A DNA stretch of 64,000 nucleotides from Symmachiella dynata (GTDB lineage Bacteria; Planctomycetota; Planctomycetia; Planctomycetales; Planctomycetaceae): contig NZ_CP036276.1 of assembly GCF_007747995.1 (NCBI RefSeq), positions 2,595,001-2,659,000 of the forward strand, written 5' to 3'. Position 1 is the first letter of the stretch; each line of letters opens with the position of its first letter. Below, in pieces: positions 1 to 8,335 of this stretch. A program made the position numbers and the translations under genes. The notes under the pieces were generated by a model that saw only the letters and a list, made by a program, of their open reading frames with translations, was not told where the DNA came from and searched no databases.

Positions 1-403
1 TGTCGACATCGCTCAGGCCGTCCCCATAAGTGACCATAAAGGTGTCGTCGTCCAGATATTTTCGCAACCGCGCCAGTCGCCCCCCAGTCATCGTCTCCGC
101 TCCGGTGTCGACAATGCCGACTTCCCAATCCGGCGGCGACTCCCGCACGACGCGATGCGTTCCCTGGCTCAGATTGACGAATAGATCGTTTTGACGCACG
201 TCAAAGTTATAAAAATAATCCTTGATGACTTCCGATTTGTATCCGGCTGCGATCAAAAATTCGCGATGACCATACGCCGCATAATAGCGCAGCAAATGCC
301 AGAGGATCGGCTGTCCGCCAATTTCTACCATCGGCTTGGGAATCCGCGCGGTCTCCTCCGCTAAGCGTGTTCCTAACCCGCCGGCCAATACAACCACCTT
401 CAT
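1..403 (-). CDS. rfbF: Glucose-1-phosphate cytidylyltransferase, C-terminal part missing (window edge)
   Basis: Nucleotidyltransferase that would make CDP-glucose from glucose 1-phosphate and CTP in the cytosol, the first step towards CDP-linked dideoxysugars for surface polysaccharide. The first 134 residues are visible. They begin MKVVVLAGGLGTRL, the phosphate-binding loop of sugar nucleotidyltransferases, followed by the IPKPMVEIGGQPILWH segment and a YGDGLSD acid motif that fit the RfbF group better than RfbA/RmlA. The ATG at 401-403 is the natural start because the loop begins directly at the N-terminus. The rest lies beyond the left edge. A glucose-1-phosphate thymidylyl- or uridylyltransferase is the alternative; the family level is certain, the exact nucleotide less so. 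Confidence 0.85.
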   Translation of the reverse strand, partial: MKVVVLAGGLGTRLAEETARIPKPMVEIGGQPILWHLLRYYAAYGHREFLIAAGYKSEVIKDYFYNFDVRQNDLFVNLSQGTHRVVRESPPDWEVGIVDTGAETMTGGRLARLRKYLDDDTFMVTYGDGLSDVD

Positions 404-568
404 ATTCCGTCCTTATATGCGCTGCATGCGTGTTGGGGGCGGTTTTCTAAGTGATTTGAGATAATCGGTCAACTGCAATTCGGCCGTCGATCTTGCTACA
501 CTGATGACAGGGCTGAGCTATCTTAAAACGACACTGACAACGATACTTTCAACTCAAGGGATCAGGCC

Positions 569-2902
569 ATGTTTCAGGGATTGCGTTTATTGCTGGTGCG
601 GGCATGTGCGGCGGTTGCCGTGATTGCAATTTGGACGTCCTCGGTCGTCTATGCCGATTCGTATGTCTATCTCTCCGTAGGTGGCGAAAAGCGGATTGCG
701 ATTTATAAGGTGAACGACAAGACCGGCGAACTGACGCATCAAGCCGATGTCGACGTGGCCGGCGCTCCCGGAGCGATGGATGTCGATCCACAAGGACGGT
801 TCCTTTTCGTCAGTCTGCGGTCGAACAAAGAATTAGCGGCATTCGCCATCGATCCCGCCAATGGCAATTTAACGCCCATCAATTCCACCGCGGTTGGCGA
901 AAACGCCGCCTATGTCAAAGCCGACAAGACCGGCAAGTATCTGCTCTCAGCCTACTATGGCGCCGGCAAAGCGGCCGTGCACAAGATCAACGACGATGGG
1001 TCCCTCGGCGAGAAACCGCTGCAAATGGTCGAGACAGCTCCCAAGGCACACGCGATTGTTCCCGATCCCACAAACCGTTTTGTGTTCGTTCCGCACACAG
1101 GACCGAACAAAATCTTTCAATTCGCATTCAACGAGCGACGTGGCATGCTGGTCCCGAACTCGGTGCCCACGGTGACAACACCCGACGCAGACGAGCCAAG
1201 ACACATCGCCTTTCATCCCAAGTTGGATATGGCCTACGTCGACAATGAAAAAGGGAACAGCGTCACCGCTTTTGCTTTTGATCCGGCCAAGGGAACTCTC
1301 ACCGCTAAGCAAACCGTATCAACCGTTCCGGAAGATTTCACCGAACGAAGCCACTGTGCTGACATCGAAGTCGCGCCCTCGGGCCGATTTGTGTATGCCT
1401 CAAACCGCGGGCACGACAGCATTGCCGGGTTTGCGATTGATCCCGAGTCGGGACTGCTGACATCGATTGGTCAGACCCCCACAGAAAAAACGCCTCGTTC
1501 GTTCAACATCGATCCGTCCGGTCGCTTTATGTACGCCGGAGGGCAAGGGAATGGCAAGTTGGCTGCGTTTCGTATCGATGAAAATACTGGCGGCTTAACC
1601 CGATTCGCCACATACGACGTCGGCCCCGGCATCGGCTGGGTCCAGGTAGTTCGTTTGCCTGAAAAGACAGTTCGCAAATTTGAAGCGAATTACGATGAAT
1701 CCAAGATCCCCGACTACGAACTCCCCGACCCGTTGGTCACGGCCGACGGCGAAAAAGTCACCGATGCCAAGACGTGGTTTGAAAAACGGCGGCCGGAAAT
1801 CATGGAATTGTTCGAAACCCACGTGTACGGTCGTTCTCCCGGTCCGCCGGCTGAGATGACCTTCGAGGTTGTCAGCGTCGATGACAAGGCGATGGAGGGC
1901 AAGGCGACCCGGAAAGAAATCGTCGTGCGGTTTTCGAAAGACGAAAAGGGGCCGAGCATGCGGATCTTGCTGTACGTGCCCAACAATGTCAAAGGCCCGG
2001 TGCCCACATTTCTGGGGCTGAATTTTTACGGCAACCATTCAATTGACGACGACCCCAAAATTTCTCTGTCGGTGGCGTGGATGCGGCCGAATCAGTCAAA
2101 AGGCATCGTCGATAATCGAGCGACGGAAAAATCACGCGGCACGAGCGCCCAGCGCTGGTCGGTCGATAAGATTATCTCGCGCGGATACGGCATTGCCACG
2201 ATCTACAACGGCGATATCGATCCTGACGTCGACGACGGATTTCAAAACGGCGTGCATCCTTTGTTTTACAAACCGGGACAAACCCGACCCGCCGACGATG
2301 AATGGGGCACAATCGCCGCATGGGCCTGGGGCCTCAGCCGGGCACTCGATTATTTTGAAACCGACGACGACGTTGATGAAACCAAGGTCGCCGTAATGGG
2401 GCATTCGCGGCTAGGAAAAACAGCCCTTTGGGCCGGTGCGCAGGATCCACGGTTCGCCTTGGTGATCTCCAACGATTCGGGCTGCGGCGGAGCCGCGTTG
2501 AGCCGGCGGGGGATCGGCGAAAACGTCTGGCGGATCAACACCGCCTTTCCCCACTGGTTCTGCGGGAACTTCAAAAAATACAACGACAACGAATTAGCAC
2601 TGCCAGTCGATCAACATCAACTGATCGCCTTAATCGCCCCGCGCCCCGTTTATATCGCCAGTGCCGAAGAAGATAAGTGGGCCGACCCCCACGGTGAATT
2701 CCTCTCCGCCAAGTACGGCAGCCCAGTGTACGAGCTGCTCGGCACCAATGGTTTAGGGGCATCGGAAATGCCGGAGGTCAACGAACCAATCGCCAACACC
2801 ATCGGCTACCACATCCGCAGCGGCAAGCACGACGTGACCGATTACGACTGGGAACAATACGTACGCTTCGCCGACAAACACCTACGCAACAAAAACAATT
2901 AA
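569..2902 (+). CDS. Secreted fusion: 6-phosphogluconolactonase-like beta-propeller plus CE15 glucuronoyl esterase
   Basis: A 777-residue protein with an N-terminal signal peptide (hydrophobic stretch about 10-28, cut near VYA-DS). Residues about 30-360 are a seven-bladed propeller of the YbhE/lactonase-10 type, with repeated phrases such as [20 protein letters not shown] and [10 protein letters not shown]. Residues about 370-777 match bacterial carbohydrate esterase family 15: the nucleophile motif GHSRLGK places Ser613, and the C-terminal [10 protein letters not shown] gives His754. CE15 enzymes cut the ester between lignin and 4-O-methyl-glucuronic acid on xylan. The propeller may act as a binding or lactonase module, which is inference. 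No operon partner: the gene stands alone ahead of a repeat and an IS. Confidence 0.85.
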   Translation: MFQGLRLLLVRACAAVAVIAIWTSSVVYADSYVYLSVGGEKRIAIYKVNDKTGELTHQADVDVAGAPGAMDVDPQGRFLFVSLRSNKELAAFAIDPANGNLTPINSTAVGENAAYVKADKTGKYLLSAYYGAGKAAVHKINDDGSLGEKPLQMVETAPKAHAIVPDPTNRFVFVPHTGPNKIFQFAFNERRGMLVPNSVPTVTTPDADEPRHIAFHPKLDMAYVDNEKGNSVTAFAFDPAKGTLTAKQTVSTVPEDFTERSHCADIEVAPSGRFVYASNRGHDSIAGFAIDPESGLLTSIGQTPTEKTPRSFNIDPSGRFMYAGGQGNGKLAAFRIDENTGGLTRFATYDVGPGIGWVQVVRLPEKTVRKFEANYDESKIPDYELPDPLVTADGEKVTDAKTWFEKRRPEIMELFETHVYGRSPGPPAEMTFEVVSVDDKAMEGKATRKEIVVRFSKDEKGPSMRILLYVPNNVKGPVPTFLGLNFYGNHSIDDDPKISLSVAWMRPNQSKGIVDNRATEKSRGTSAQRWSVDKIISRGYGIATIYNGDIDPDVDDGFQNGVHPLFYKPGQTRPADDEWGTIAAWAWGLSRALDYFETDDDVDETKVAVMGHSRLGKTALWAGAQDPRFALVISNDSGCGGAALSRRGIGENVWRINTAFPHWFCGNFKKYNDNELALPVDQHQLIALIAPRPVYIASAEEDKWADPHGEFLSAKYGSPVYELLGTNGLGASEMPEVNEPIANTIGYHIRSGKHDVTDYDWEQYVRFADKHLRNKNN

Positions 2903-2997
2903 CCCCAGCGTAGGCTGCATCGCGACGCACCTTTCTCACGTAAGACGTGTTGATGAACCTAACCAACAAATACGTCGCACACGCATTGACAAAAAAA

Positions 2998-3086
2998 ATA
3001 GCCACAGAGTTCACAGAGAACACCGAGAAAAGCTGTCCTCAGCGTTCATCGTGGTTTAGAGAACTTCTCTGTGAACTCTGTGCTCT
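2998..3086. repeat. Palindromic intergenic repeat, family A, copy 1 (left portion, split by the IS110 element)
   Basis: The left arm (2998-3032) and right arm (3064-3086) are inverted copies built of 9-nt units ending in CACAGAG. The right arm stops abruptly at 3086; its remainder (CTGTAGCTAAT) reappears at 4303-4313 on the other side of the insertion sequence, followed by a conserved tail at 4320-4345. An intact copy is at 50388-50521. Confidence 0.8.
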
Positions 3087-3326
3087 TGTATGTTGGATTT
3101 AACTGAAACAATTGATGTAATGGACATTGCCGTGGAAAAGGCTGCGCAGCGTAGCGAAGCAGGCTTTTCCACGGCGGCCGGCGGCAGATCGATCGTGCCC
3201 AGGTCCCCAGAGACCGTCACAGAGCGAGGTCGTCGTCGGCCTGTGGATTTTAGCCCGAACAGCCGCAAGAGCCGATCGCAACCTCGCGTCGCATCGAGCT
3301 CGCATTTGCAAGACAGGGACCGCTCC
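3087..3326 (+). ncRNA. Candidate IS110 bridge RNA in the left end of the element
   Basis: Folding by eye gives three modules in the order known for IS621-type bridge RNAs. (1) A 5' hairpin with a 12-bp stem, 3129-3140 with 3164-3175. (2) A 10-bp stem, 3176-3185 with 3232-3241, enclosing an internal loop and an apical hairpin (3202-3205 with 3212-3215). The 5' loop side holds GTGC (3195-3198), like the left target. The 3' side holds CACAGAG (3218-3224), complementary to the core and right target. (3) A hairpin, 3269-3279 with 3291-3301, flanked on the 5' side by ACAGCCGC (3259-3266), identical to the right end plus the core C at 4294-4301. On its 3' side TGCAAG (3307-3312) can pair with CTTGTA at 3085-3090 with one G-T wobble. 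The guide assignments are inference. Confidence 0.6.
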
Positions 3327-4274
3327 ATGGACAGCTCTATTACTTCCTTTGTCGGCATCGACGTCGCCAAAAACTCTTTCGATCTGTGTCTCCTTCCGCA
3401 GGAAACACAACACTCCCTCACCTATGACACGCAGGACCTTGAGCATTTGCATCAACTCCTGCCCCAACCGGAAACCTGTTTGATCGTCCTCGAAGCCACC
3501 GGCGGATATCAGCAACGGCTCGTCGCCGAACTGGCTGCCGCCGGACATCTCGTCGCCGTCGTCAACCCCCGTCAGGTTCGCGACTTCGCCAAAGGTCTCG
3601 GCATCCTGGCCAAGACCGACCGCATCGACGCTCGCGTCATCGCCCGCTTTGGGCAGCACGTCCGCCCCAGAACGATTGCCGAAAACCACGAAAAACAAGA
3701 GGAATTGCAGCAACTCGTCACTCGACGACGACAACTGATCGACCTCAGAACGGCCGAAACAAACCGGCAGGAATTTCCCGTCGCGAAGATCGTTCAAAAA
3801 AGCATGCAACAGATGATTACGTTGCTCAACAAACAAATCAAAACCCTCGACAAGCAGATCGCCGAACTGCTCGAATCCGACGACCATTGGAAAGACAAAG
3901 GCAACATCCTCGCTTCCGTTCCGGGCGTCGGCACGGTCACAGTCTGCTCGCTCTTGGCCGAACTCCCGGAACTGGGGCTGCTCAACCGCAAGGAAATTTC
4001 CGCCTTGGCTGGCTTGGCACCGTTCAATCGTGATAGCGGACGCTTTCATGGCAAACGCTCCATCCGCGGCGGACGCGCCTCGGTACGCAACGCCCTGTAC
4101 ATGGCCGCTTTCAATGCTAAACGCTGCAATCCCATCATTGCAGACTTTGCAAAACGGCTTACAGACCAGGGCAAGCCGTTCAAAATCATGATGACCGCCT
4201 GCATGAGAAAACTCCTCGTCATCCTCAATACGCTCGTCAAAAACAATTCGATGTGGAACCCCAAATATGCCTAA
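3327..4274 (+). CDS. IS110-family transposase/recombinase (DEDD type)
   Basis: A 315-residue recombinase. The N-terminal DEDD RuvC-like domain has VGIDVAKNSFDL, an LEATGGY glutamate motif and KTDRIDARVIARF with two further aspartates. A coiled-coil linker follows at about residues 155-200. The C-terminal Tnp domain has LASVPGVGTVT and GLAPFNRDSGRFHGKRSIRGG, whose serine is the expected second catalytic residue. The length fits the family (about 310-350). The ATG at 3327 is preferred: reading further upstream would run through the non-coding left end, and the family motif begins about 12 residues after this start. All key residues are present, so the element may be active. Confidence 0.92.
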   Translation: MDSSITSFVGIDVAKNSFDLCLLPQETQHSLTYDTQDLEHLHQLLPQPETCLIVLEATGGYQQRLVAELAAAGHLVAVVNPRQVRDFAKGLGILAKTDRIDARVIARFGQHVRPRTIAENHEKQEELQQLVTRRRQLIDLRTAETNRQEFPVAKIVQKSMQQMITLLNKQIKTLDKQIAELLESDDHWKDKGNILASVPGVGTVTVCSLLAELPELGLLNRKEISALAGLAPFNRDSGRFHGKRSIRGGRASVRNALYMAAFNAKRCNPIIADFAKRLTDQGKPFKIMMTACMRKLLVILNTLVKNNSMWNPKYA

Positions 4275-4300
4275 AAAACAATTGACAACAAACACAGCCG

Positions 4301-4345
4301 CTCTGTAGCTAATCCCCTGTCTGCAAGACCAAGTCGTCACGAAAA
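4301..4345. repeat. Family A repeat, copy 1, right remainder and conserved tail
   Basis: CTCTGTAGCTAAT (4301-4313) completes the right arm of the palindrome begun at 2998. The tail from 4320, TCTGC followed by CCAAGT and GTCACGAAAAA, matches the tail after the intact copy at 50494-50521 with few differences, which independently confirms the IS right boundary. Confidence 0.75.
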
Positions 4346-4617
4346 ACGGGCAGCCCAAATCCCCAAACCGACGGCTTGCCGTCGTGCACGGCGCTCCTCG
4401 TCCAGCACAGTGACCGAATGATTTGCGAGGTAATCAACCTGCAAGATGGTTCAACAGCGGTTTCTCTTTTTTCTTCGCGGCACTGCGCCTTTGCGTGAGA
4501 TTTTTTTCTGGAAGTCGTTCACCACTGGCATAACATCGAAACGAAAACAGCCCGCGGCGGATTGCGCCGAGGGCTGTTGTTTTTATAGGAAACCTGCTTT
4601 GTGTTTCCGCTGCATCC
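4346..4617. other. Intergenic, no gene seen
   Basis: Between the split repeat and the DUF5684 gene. It holds a short perfect hairpin, GACGGC-TT-GCCGTC (4370-4383), and the terminator at 4546-4585. No convincing coding frame on either strand. Confidence 0.6.
4546..4585. terminator. Probable bidirectional intrinsic terminator
   Basis: AACAGCCC (4546-4553) pairs with GGGCTGTT (4571-4578), with an inner GCGGCG/CGCCG stem. On the plus strand it is followed by GTTTTTAT, on the minus strand by TTTTCGTTT. It lies about 40 bp past the stop of the minus-strand DUF5684 gene. Confidence 0.6.
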
Positions 4618-5013
4618 TTAGGCGGCTGCGCGTTGGTAACGGGCGTCTCCGAAGCCCAGTATGGGGACGAAGATCGCACCCAAAAAGGCGATGCCCACGC
4701 CGTATCCGGCCCCTTTGCCATAAGCCTTTGCAAAATCAATCGCAGCGATAATTCCCACGACCATGCCGACCACCGGAATCAGCAACAGAATGAACCACCA
4801 TGCCGGTTTGCCGGCAATTTTCAAAAATACGATCGCATTGTAGATCGGGACCAGCACCGCCCAACCCGGTTCCCCCGCCTTCTCAAACGCCTTCCAAACA
4901 CCGGCAATCACTGCGACACCGATCGCCAACATCACGAATAGGGGAATCAGCCCCAATAATCCGCCGCTGCTACTTTCGCTTTGTGCCAACAATGCTTGTC
5001 CGAAATCAGCCAT
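4618..5013 (-). CDS. DUF5684-type small membrane protein
   Basis: A 131-residue integral membrane protein with four hydrophobic segments at about 18-40, 53-63, 70-92 and 103-120. The phrases KAGEPGWAVLVPIYNAIVFLKIAGKP and FAKAYGKG followed by ILGFGDARY mark the DUF5684 family, whose function is unknown; some members precede signal-peptidase-like proteins. The gene is monocistronic, with a terminator hairpin just downstream. GAGGAG lies upstream of the ATG at 5011-5013. Confidence 0.8.
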   Translation of the reverse strand: MADFGQALLAQSESSSGGLLGLIPLFVMLAIGVAVIAGVWKAFEKAGEPGWAVLVPIYNAIVFLKIAGKPAWWFILLLIPVVGMVVGIIAAIDFAKAYGKGAGYGVGIAFLGAIFVPILGFGDARYQRAAA

Positions 5014-5432
5014 ATTGAGTTCTCCTCGTGTTAAAAAAAGGTTAGTCTGGTGCCTCGTCTGCGCATCTCTATCGGCGTTACCAATGTGTGAGTCTGCGAA
5101 ACTAAGCGATAAGCTTGCCCCAACGCCCGCCTGTATTCACAACGAAAAAGAGAGAGCCGTGGATCAAAAAAAATGAACGGTTTTGATGCTGTTGTCAAAA
5201 AACATCATGCCGTTGCGGCCATCATTCCCCTTTGCGACATCACCGAAAAATACGATTCCTGTGGACTTCGGTGTGCCCTGGAATGCTGTTTGGTCGGAGA
5301 TTGACTTTGTCTCTCTACCAGGTTGATTCCATTTGCGTCCCCAAACCGGACAGCCAATTTGGCCTTTGTTTCAATTTTTACGCAATACAGCGGCTGGCCC
5401 GGATTATGCGGCAGCTGCGAGTCGAGGAGCCT
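5014..5432. other. Intergenic, no gene seen
   Basis: Upstream of the DUF5684 gene and downstream of the TPR gene, both on the minus strand. The segment is relatively AT-rich near 5150-5180. Open frames here are short and show no family motif or ribosome site, so I read it as the promoter region of the DUF5684 gene plus filler. Confidence 0.5.
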
Positions 5433-6992
5433 TTATTCGTCCGCCTCGACTTCAAGTTCAATGGCACGTTGGATGTCGTCGTCGGCTTGTTGAGGGCGTC
5501 CCAGTTGTCGGCGGGCTTCGGCGCGGCTGCGATAGGCAAATGCGATACCCATGAGCTGCGTACGTCGCATGATCGCGTCGGTCGTGCGCGGTTGTTTCTC
5601 CAGCAGTTCGACCGCTTTAGTAAAATCTCGTTCTGCCTCCTGGGCATAATGGCCGGCGTCTAGGTACGCCTGTCCCCGTTGGCTATAGGAGTAAAATGAA
5701 TCCGGATCCACCGCGACCCCTCGGGAGAAATCAGCAATCGCTTCATCAAAGCGGTCTGCTGTCAACAACACTCTCGCGCGTTCGATGCGATAGGTCGAAT
5801 TTTCGCCTCCCAGTTCAATCGCACGATCAAAATCGGCCAATGCTTGTTTAAGCAGATCATCATCCCGAGCATCCTTATACCAATCGGCCAAGCATTCTCC
5901 GCGTTTGCTATAATTGTCGGCGTCTTGCGGATCCAGCTCGATGGCCTTGCTGAAATCGGCATGGGCCTCTCGATATCGCTCCAATAACAAATAGGACTGA
6001 CCGCGAGCGTGAAACGTGGTGACTGACGGTTCCTTTTCGACCGCTTGCGAAAGGGCGGCAAACCCTTCCTCTTCTAGCCCTTCCATTAATAGGCTGCGTC
6101 CCTGTTCGATCAGCGCGGGAATACTGTCCGGATTGAGCTGCAGCGCTGCTTGGACGGCCATCTCTCGGTGCGCCTCGTCCGGCGACAACCGGCCGATAGC
6201 CAACAACGGCTCTGTTAACGTCGGGTCGAGCTTATTCGCCTGCATGTAGTAAAAAATCGCTTCTTCGCGGTGCTCAGCCGCTTCGTCTGACTGACCTCGA
6301 TAGTCGGCCGACATCGCGCTTCCACTGGCCAAGCTACCTAACGTCATATATTTCTGAGCAATCTCCTCCGGCGAGCGACCGCGGCCCTCGAGTTCCTGCT
6401 CTTCCAACCGTTTTCCTAGAACGTACACCTCACAAGGAACCGACCACGCATCGGCCAATCGCCGCGCAACGTCAAGCAGAATATCGACTGGTTGACTGGG
6501 ATCTTCAGTTGACGACAAGATTTCAAACAGTGGAAGTTGGTTGCCAGCGACTTCAATCTCCACGATTCCATCATACGTGGGTGTCTCGTTGCCGATCTGT
6601 TTCGTCTGCACGCAGATGCGTTGAATTTCGGCGAACGGAAATGTCTGCCAGCGCAGACCGTGCCGAAACCGAATCGTTTCATCACTCCAGTCAATCACCG
6701 TTTCACGAGAGCGGTTCGAGCGACTAAAGGGGATGACAACCAGCGCAAACAGCCCGGCACCAATCAGAGCAGCGATGAAAAAGGCCTGATAGAAGTTTTC
6801 CGAGTAGCCCATCACAAAGCCGGCAATGACCAAACCGATGAGCGGCACCGCGAGCAACATACCGCATCCCAGAGCAATTGAAAGTTTGGGGCGCTGAATC
6901 ACAACCCGCTTGCCGATCCGCCAATCGGAGACGTTTTCCGTAACCGACATAAAGTCGACTTCGGGAACGTCAATCATCTGGTGCTCGGGCAT
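5433..6992 (-). CDS. Membrane-anchored TPR-repeat protein
   Basis: A 519-residue protein with two membrane helices near the N-terminus (about 38-60 and 70-90), then a PH-like beta region (about 95-180) and a chain of tetratricopeptide repeats from about residue 235 to the end. The repeats are clear in phrases such as YREAHADFSKAIELDPQD and FDEAIADFSRGVAVDPDS. TPR arrays bind protein partners; the partner here is unknown. The ATG at 6990-6992 is chosen because AAGGGAA precedes it and the upstream in-frame extension has no homology-like features. The gene ends in an acidic tail. No enzyme motif is seen. Confidence 0.8.
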   Translation of the reverse strand: MPEHQMIDVPEVDFMSVTENVSDWRIGKRVVIQRPKLSIALGCGMLLAVPLIGLVIAGFVMGYSENFYQAFFIAALIGAGLFALVVIPFSRSNRSRETVIDWSDETIRFRHGLRWQTFPFAEIQRICVQTKQIGNETPTYDGIVEIEVAGNQLPLFEILSSTEDPSQPVDILLDVARRLADAWSVPCEVYVLGKRLEEQELEGRGRSPEEIAQKYMTLGSLASGSAMSADYRGQSDEAAEHREEAIFYYMQANKLDPTLTEPLLAIGRLSPDEAHREMAVQAALQLNPDSIPALIEQGRSLLMEGLEEEGFAALSQAVEKEPSVTTFHARGQSYLLLERYREAHADFSKAIELDPQDADNYSKRGECLADWYKDARDDDLLKQALADFDRAIELGGENSTYRIERARVLLTADRFDEAIADFSRGVAVDPDSFYSYSQRGQAYLDAGHYAQEAERDFTKAVELLEKQPRTTDAIMRRTQLMGIAFAYRSRAEARRQLGRPQQADDDIQRAIELEVEADE

Positions 6993-7256
6993 CAATAATT
7001 CCCTTTTCAAGAAATGCTGATTTTTGGCCTCCCCCTCAAGCTGGGACGGAGGGGTAGCGTCAACCCCTAGTACGAGGTTATCCGATCTTTGTGACACTTC
7101 GGAGGGAAAAAAATGGAGATCTGCACCTGGGAAACCAAAAATCCTGTTTGTGCCCACTGTCAGTCTGCACCGTGGCGCAAAGAAATAGCCATCGGGGTTC
7201 TCACACCGATGGCTAGAAGGTTGCGGATTTGCTGTGCAGTTCAATCGCCGCGGGTA

Positions 7257-7670
7257 CTAAGAATAGGTGACGAACCAGAACAGAATAAGTTGCCCCAAAC
7301 TCAGCGTCGTGGCGACGCACATGGCCATGGCTTCGCGGTAGAGATAGAGAAACGCAATCGCCGTCAGGACAACGATTGTCCCGATGAACTTGCAGCCCAC
7401 GAACAGGGCGACCGATCCGTTGTCGAGATCCATCAGCCAGCAGCCGATGGGGTTGAGTTCATGGATCGTTTCTTGAAAGCGGACGAGCATATATGTGTCG
7501 TACGCCGAAATCATGCTGATCAGCAAACACATCCCAAACAAGATTACGACCTCTGTCCGTCGTTTTCCGAGCGGTGAGGATGCAGTCTGCGGAACGGCGG
7601 CCAGCGCGCGCTCAAGAGGTAAAAACAAATAACGATATTGCCGTGCGTACGGTGTGCGATTGGTTTTCAT
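7257..7670 (-). CDS. Small membrane protein of unknown function (DUF5658-like)
   Basis: A 137-residue protein with a basic N-terminal 40 residues and three hydrophobic helices at about 42-62, 83-110 and 112-135. The central ELNPIGCWLMDLDNG segment followed by a helix resembles the NP motif of small planctomycete membrane proteins annotated DUF5658; this is recognition by pattern only. It is transcribed with, or next to, the TPR gene, whose preferred start lies 264 bp further along. Confidence 0.6.
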   Translation of the reverse strand: MKTNRTPYARQYRYLFLPLERALAAVPQTASSPLGKRRTEVVILFGMCLLISMISAYDTYMLVRFQETIHELNPIGCWLMDLDNGSVALFVGCKFIGTIVVLTAIAFLYLYREAMAMCVATTLSLGQLILFWFVTYS

Positions 7671-8335
7671 AACAATGACCTCCTTGCCTCAACTCTCCGT
7701 CTGCGCCGTTATTCCGGATAGCAGTTTTCAAGTATTTCAAAAAAACGCCTGTCACTAAGTCTAAGGCGCACTGTCGGCCCTTGGCCGACGAATCCTAGTT
7801 CGCGCCGGGTGCTGTTCATGCATTTGCCGTGCCCTTTGCGTTCGTAAACAGGGAAGAAATTTTTTCCCAAAATAGTTGCCGATTTTTGGTCACAATCTGT
7901 GATCCCTAAGTACAAGATTGTGAGACGAAGGAATTGCAACAGAAAAAACATGAGAGCATTCTTCGTAACTTGTTTCTGCGATAAGCAGTTAGGAGCACGA
8001 AATTAGCCTCTCTCAAAATTTGTCATCTTTCGCAGGGCAAGGCGGTTTGATCCAACATGTTACATTTCGCAGTTTTTTTCGCTGAACGAAATCGAAATCC
8101 ATCGTGCAACAGAGACAGGCGAAGCCTGCCTATTAATGTCGCGACAAGGTGCGCCGCATCGCATTTCGAGTCCGCAGGGCCAATCCCAACAATTTTGGCC
8201 GCAATTGATCCTTGCTCACTGACTCCCATCCCGCTTGAGCGGCAACAGGGAATTCAGTGCATGACTGAGTCACTGCGACGACCGCACCGATGACCACAGA
8301 CAACACAGAATCCAAAACACCTCAGAGATAATTCT
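7671..8335. other. Gene-poor 665-bp region with inverted repeats
   Basis: Lies between two divergent genes. Visible structures are an AT-rich palindrome (GGGAAGAAATTTTTTCCC, 7851-7868), a perfect 9-bp inverted repeat TCACAATCT/AGATTGTGA (7890-7898 and 7915-7923), and a small hairpin CAGGC-GAA-GCCTG near 8115-8127. An 80-codon minus-strand frame at 7709-7951 has low-complexity content and is not called. Probably regulatory for the sigma-factor gene and the membrane-protein gene. Confidence 0.45.

Larger units (their letters stand above)
3087..4300 (+). mobile_element. IS110-family insertion sequence, complete, 1214 bp, inserted in a family-A palindrome
   Basis: Both boundaries come from comparing the interrupted repeat with the intact copy at 50388-50521. 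The repeat breaks after CT at 3085-3086 and resumes with CT at 4301-4302 plus CTGTAGCTAAT, so a CT core flanks each end and there is no other target duplication. The element has a long non-coding left end (3087-3326), one transposase gene (3327-4274) and a short right end (4275-4300), and no terminal inverted repeats. This is the IS110-group layout, as in IS621, rather than IS1111, which has a long right end. Insertion into a dispersed palindrome parallels IS621 in REP sequences of E. coli. Confidence 0.85.

Noticed and set aside
3090-3326. Longer transposase with an extra 79 residues
   Set aside because: The extension lies in the structured left end, has no family similarity, and the DEDD domain starts after the ATG at 3327.
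3306-4328. TGCAAGAC occurs at 3307 and 4322 and looked like IS flanking direct repeats
   Set aside because: The junctions defined by the interrupted palindrome lie elsewhere (3086/3087 and 4300/4301); the 4322 copy belongs to the repeat's tail, the 3307 copy to the left-end RNA.
7890-7923. CRP-type operator at TCACAATCTGTGA
   Set aside because: Half-sites are in the reverse order to TGTGA...TCACA, and the sequence is part of a 9-bp inverted repeat.
7709-7951. 80-codon minus-strand frame
   Set aside because: No family motif, odd composition, no ribosome site, and it lies across inverted repeats.
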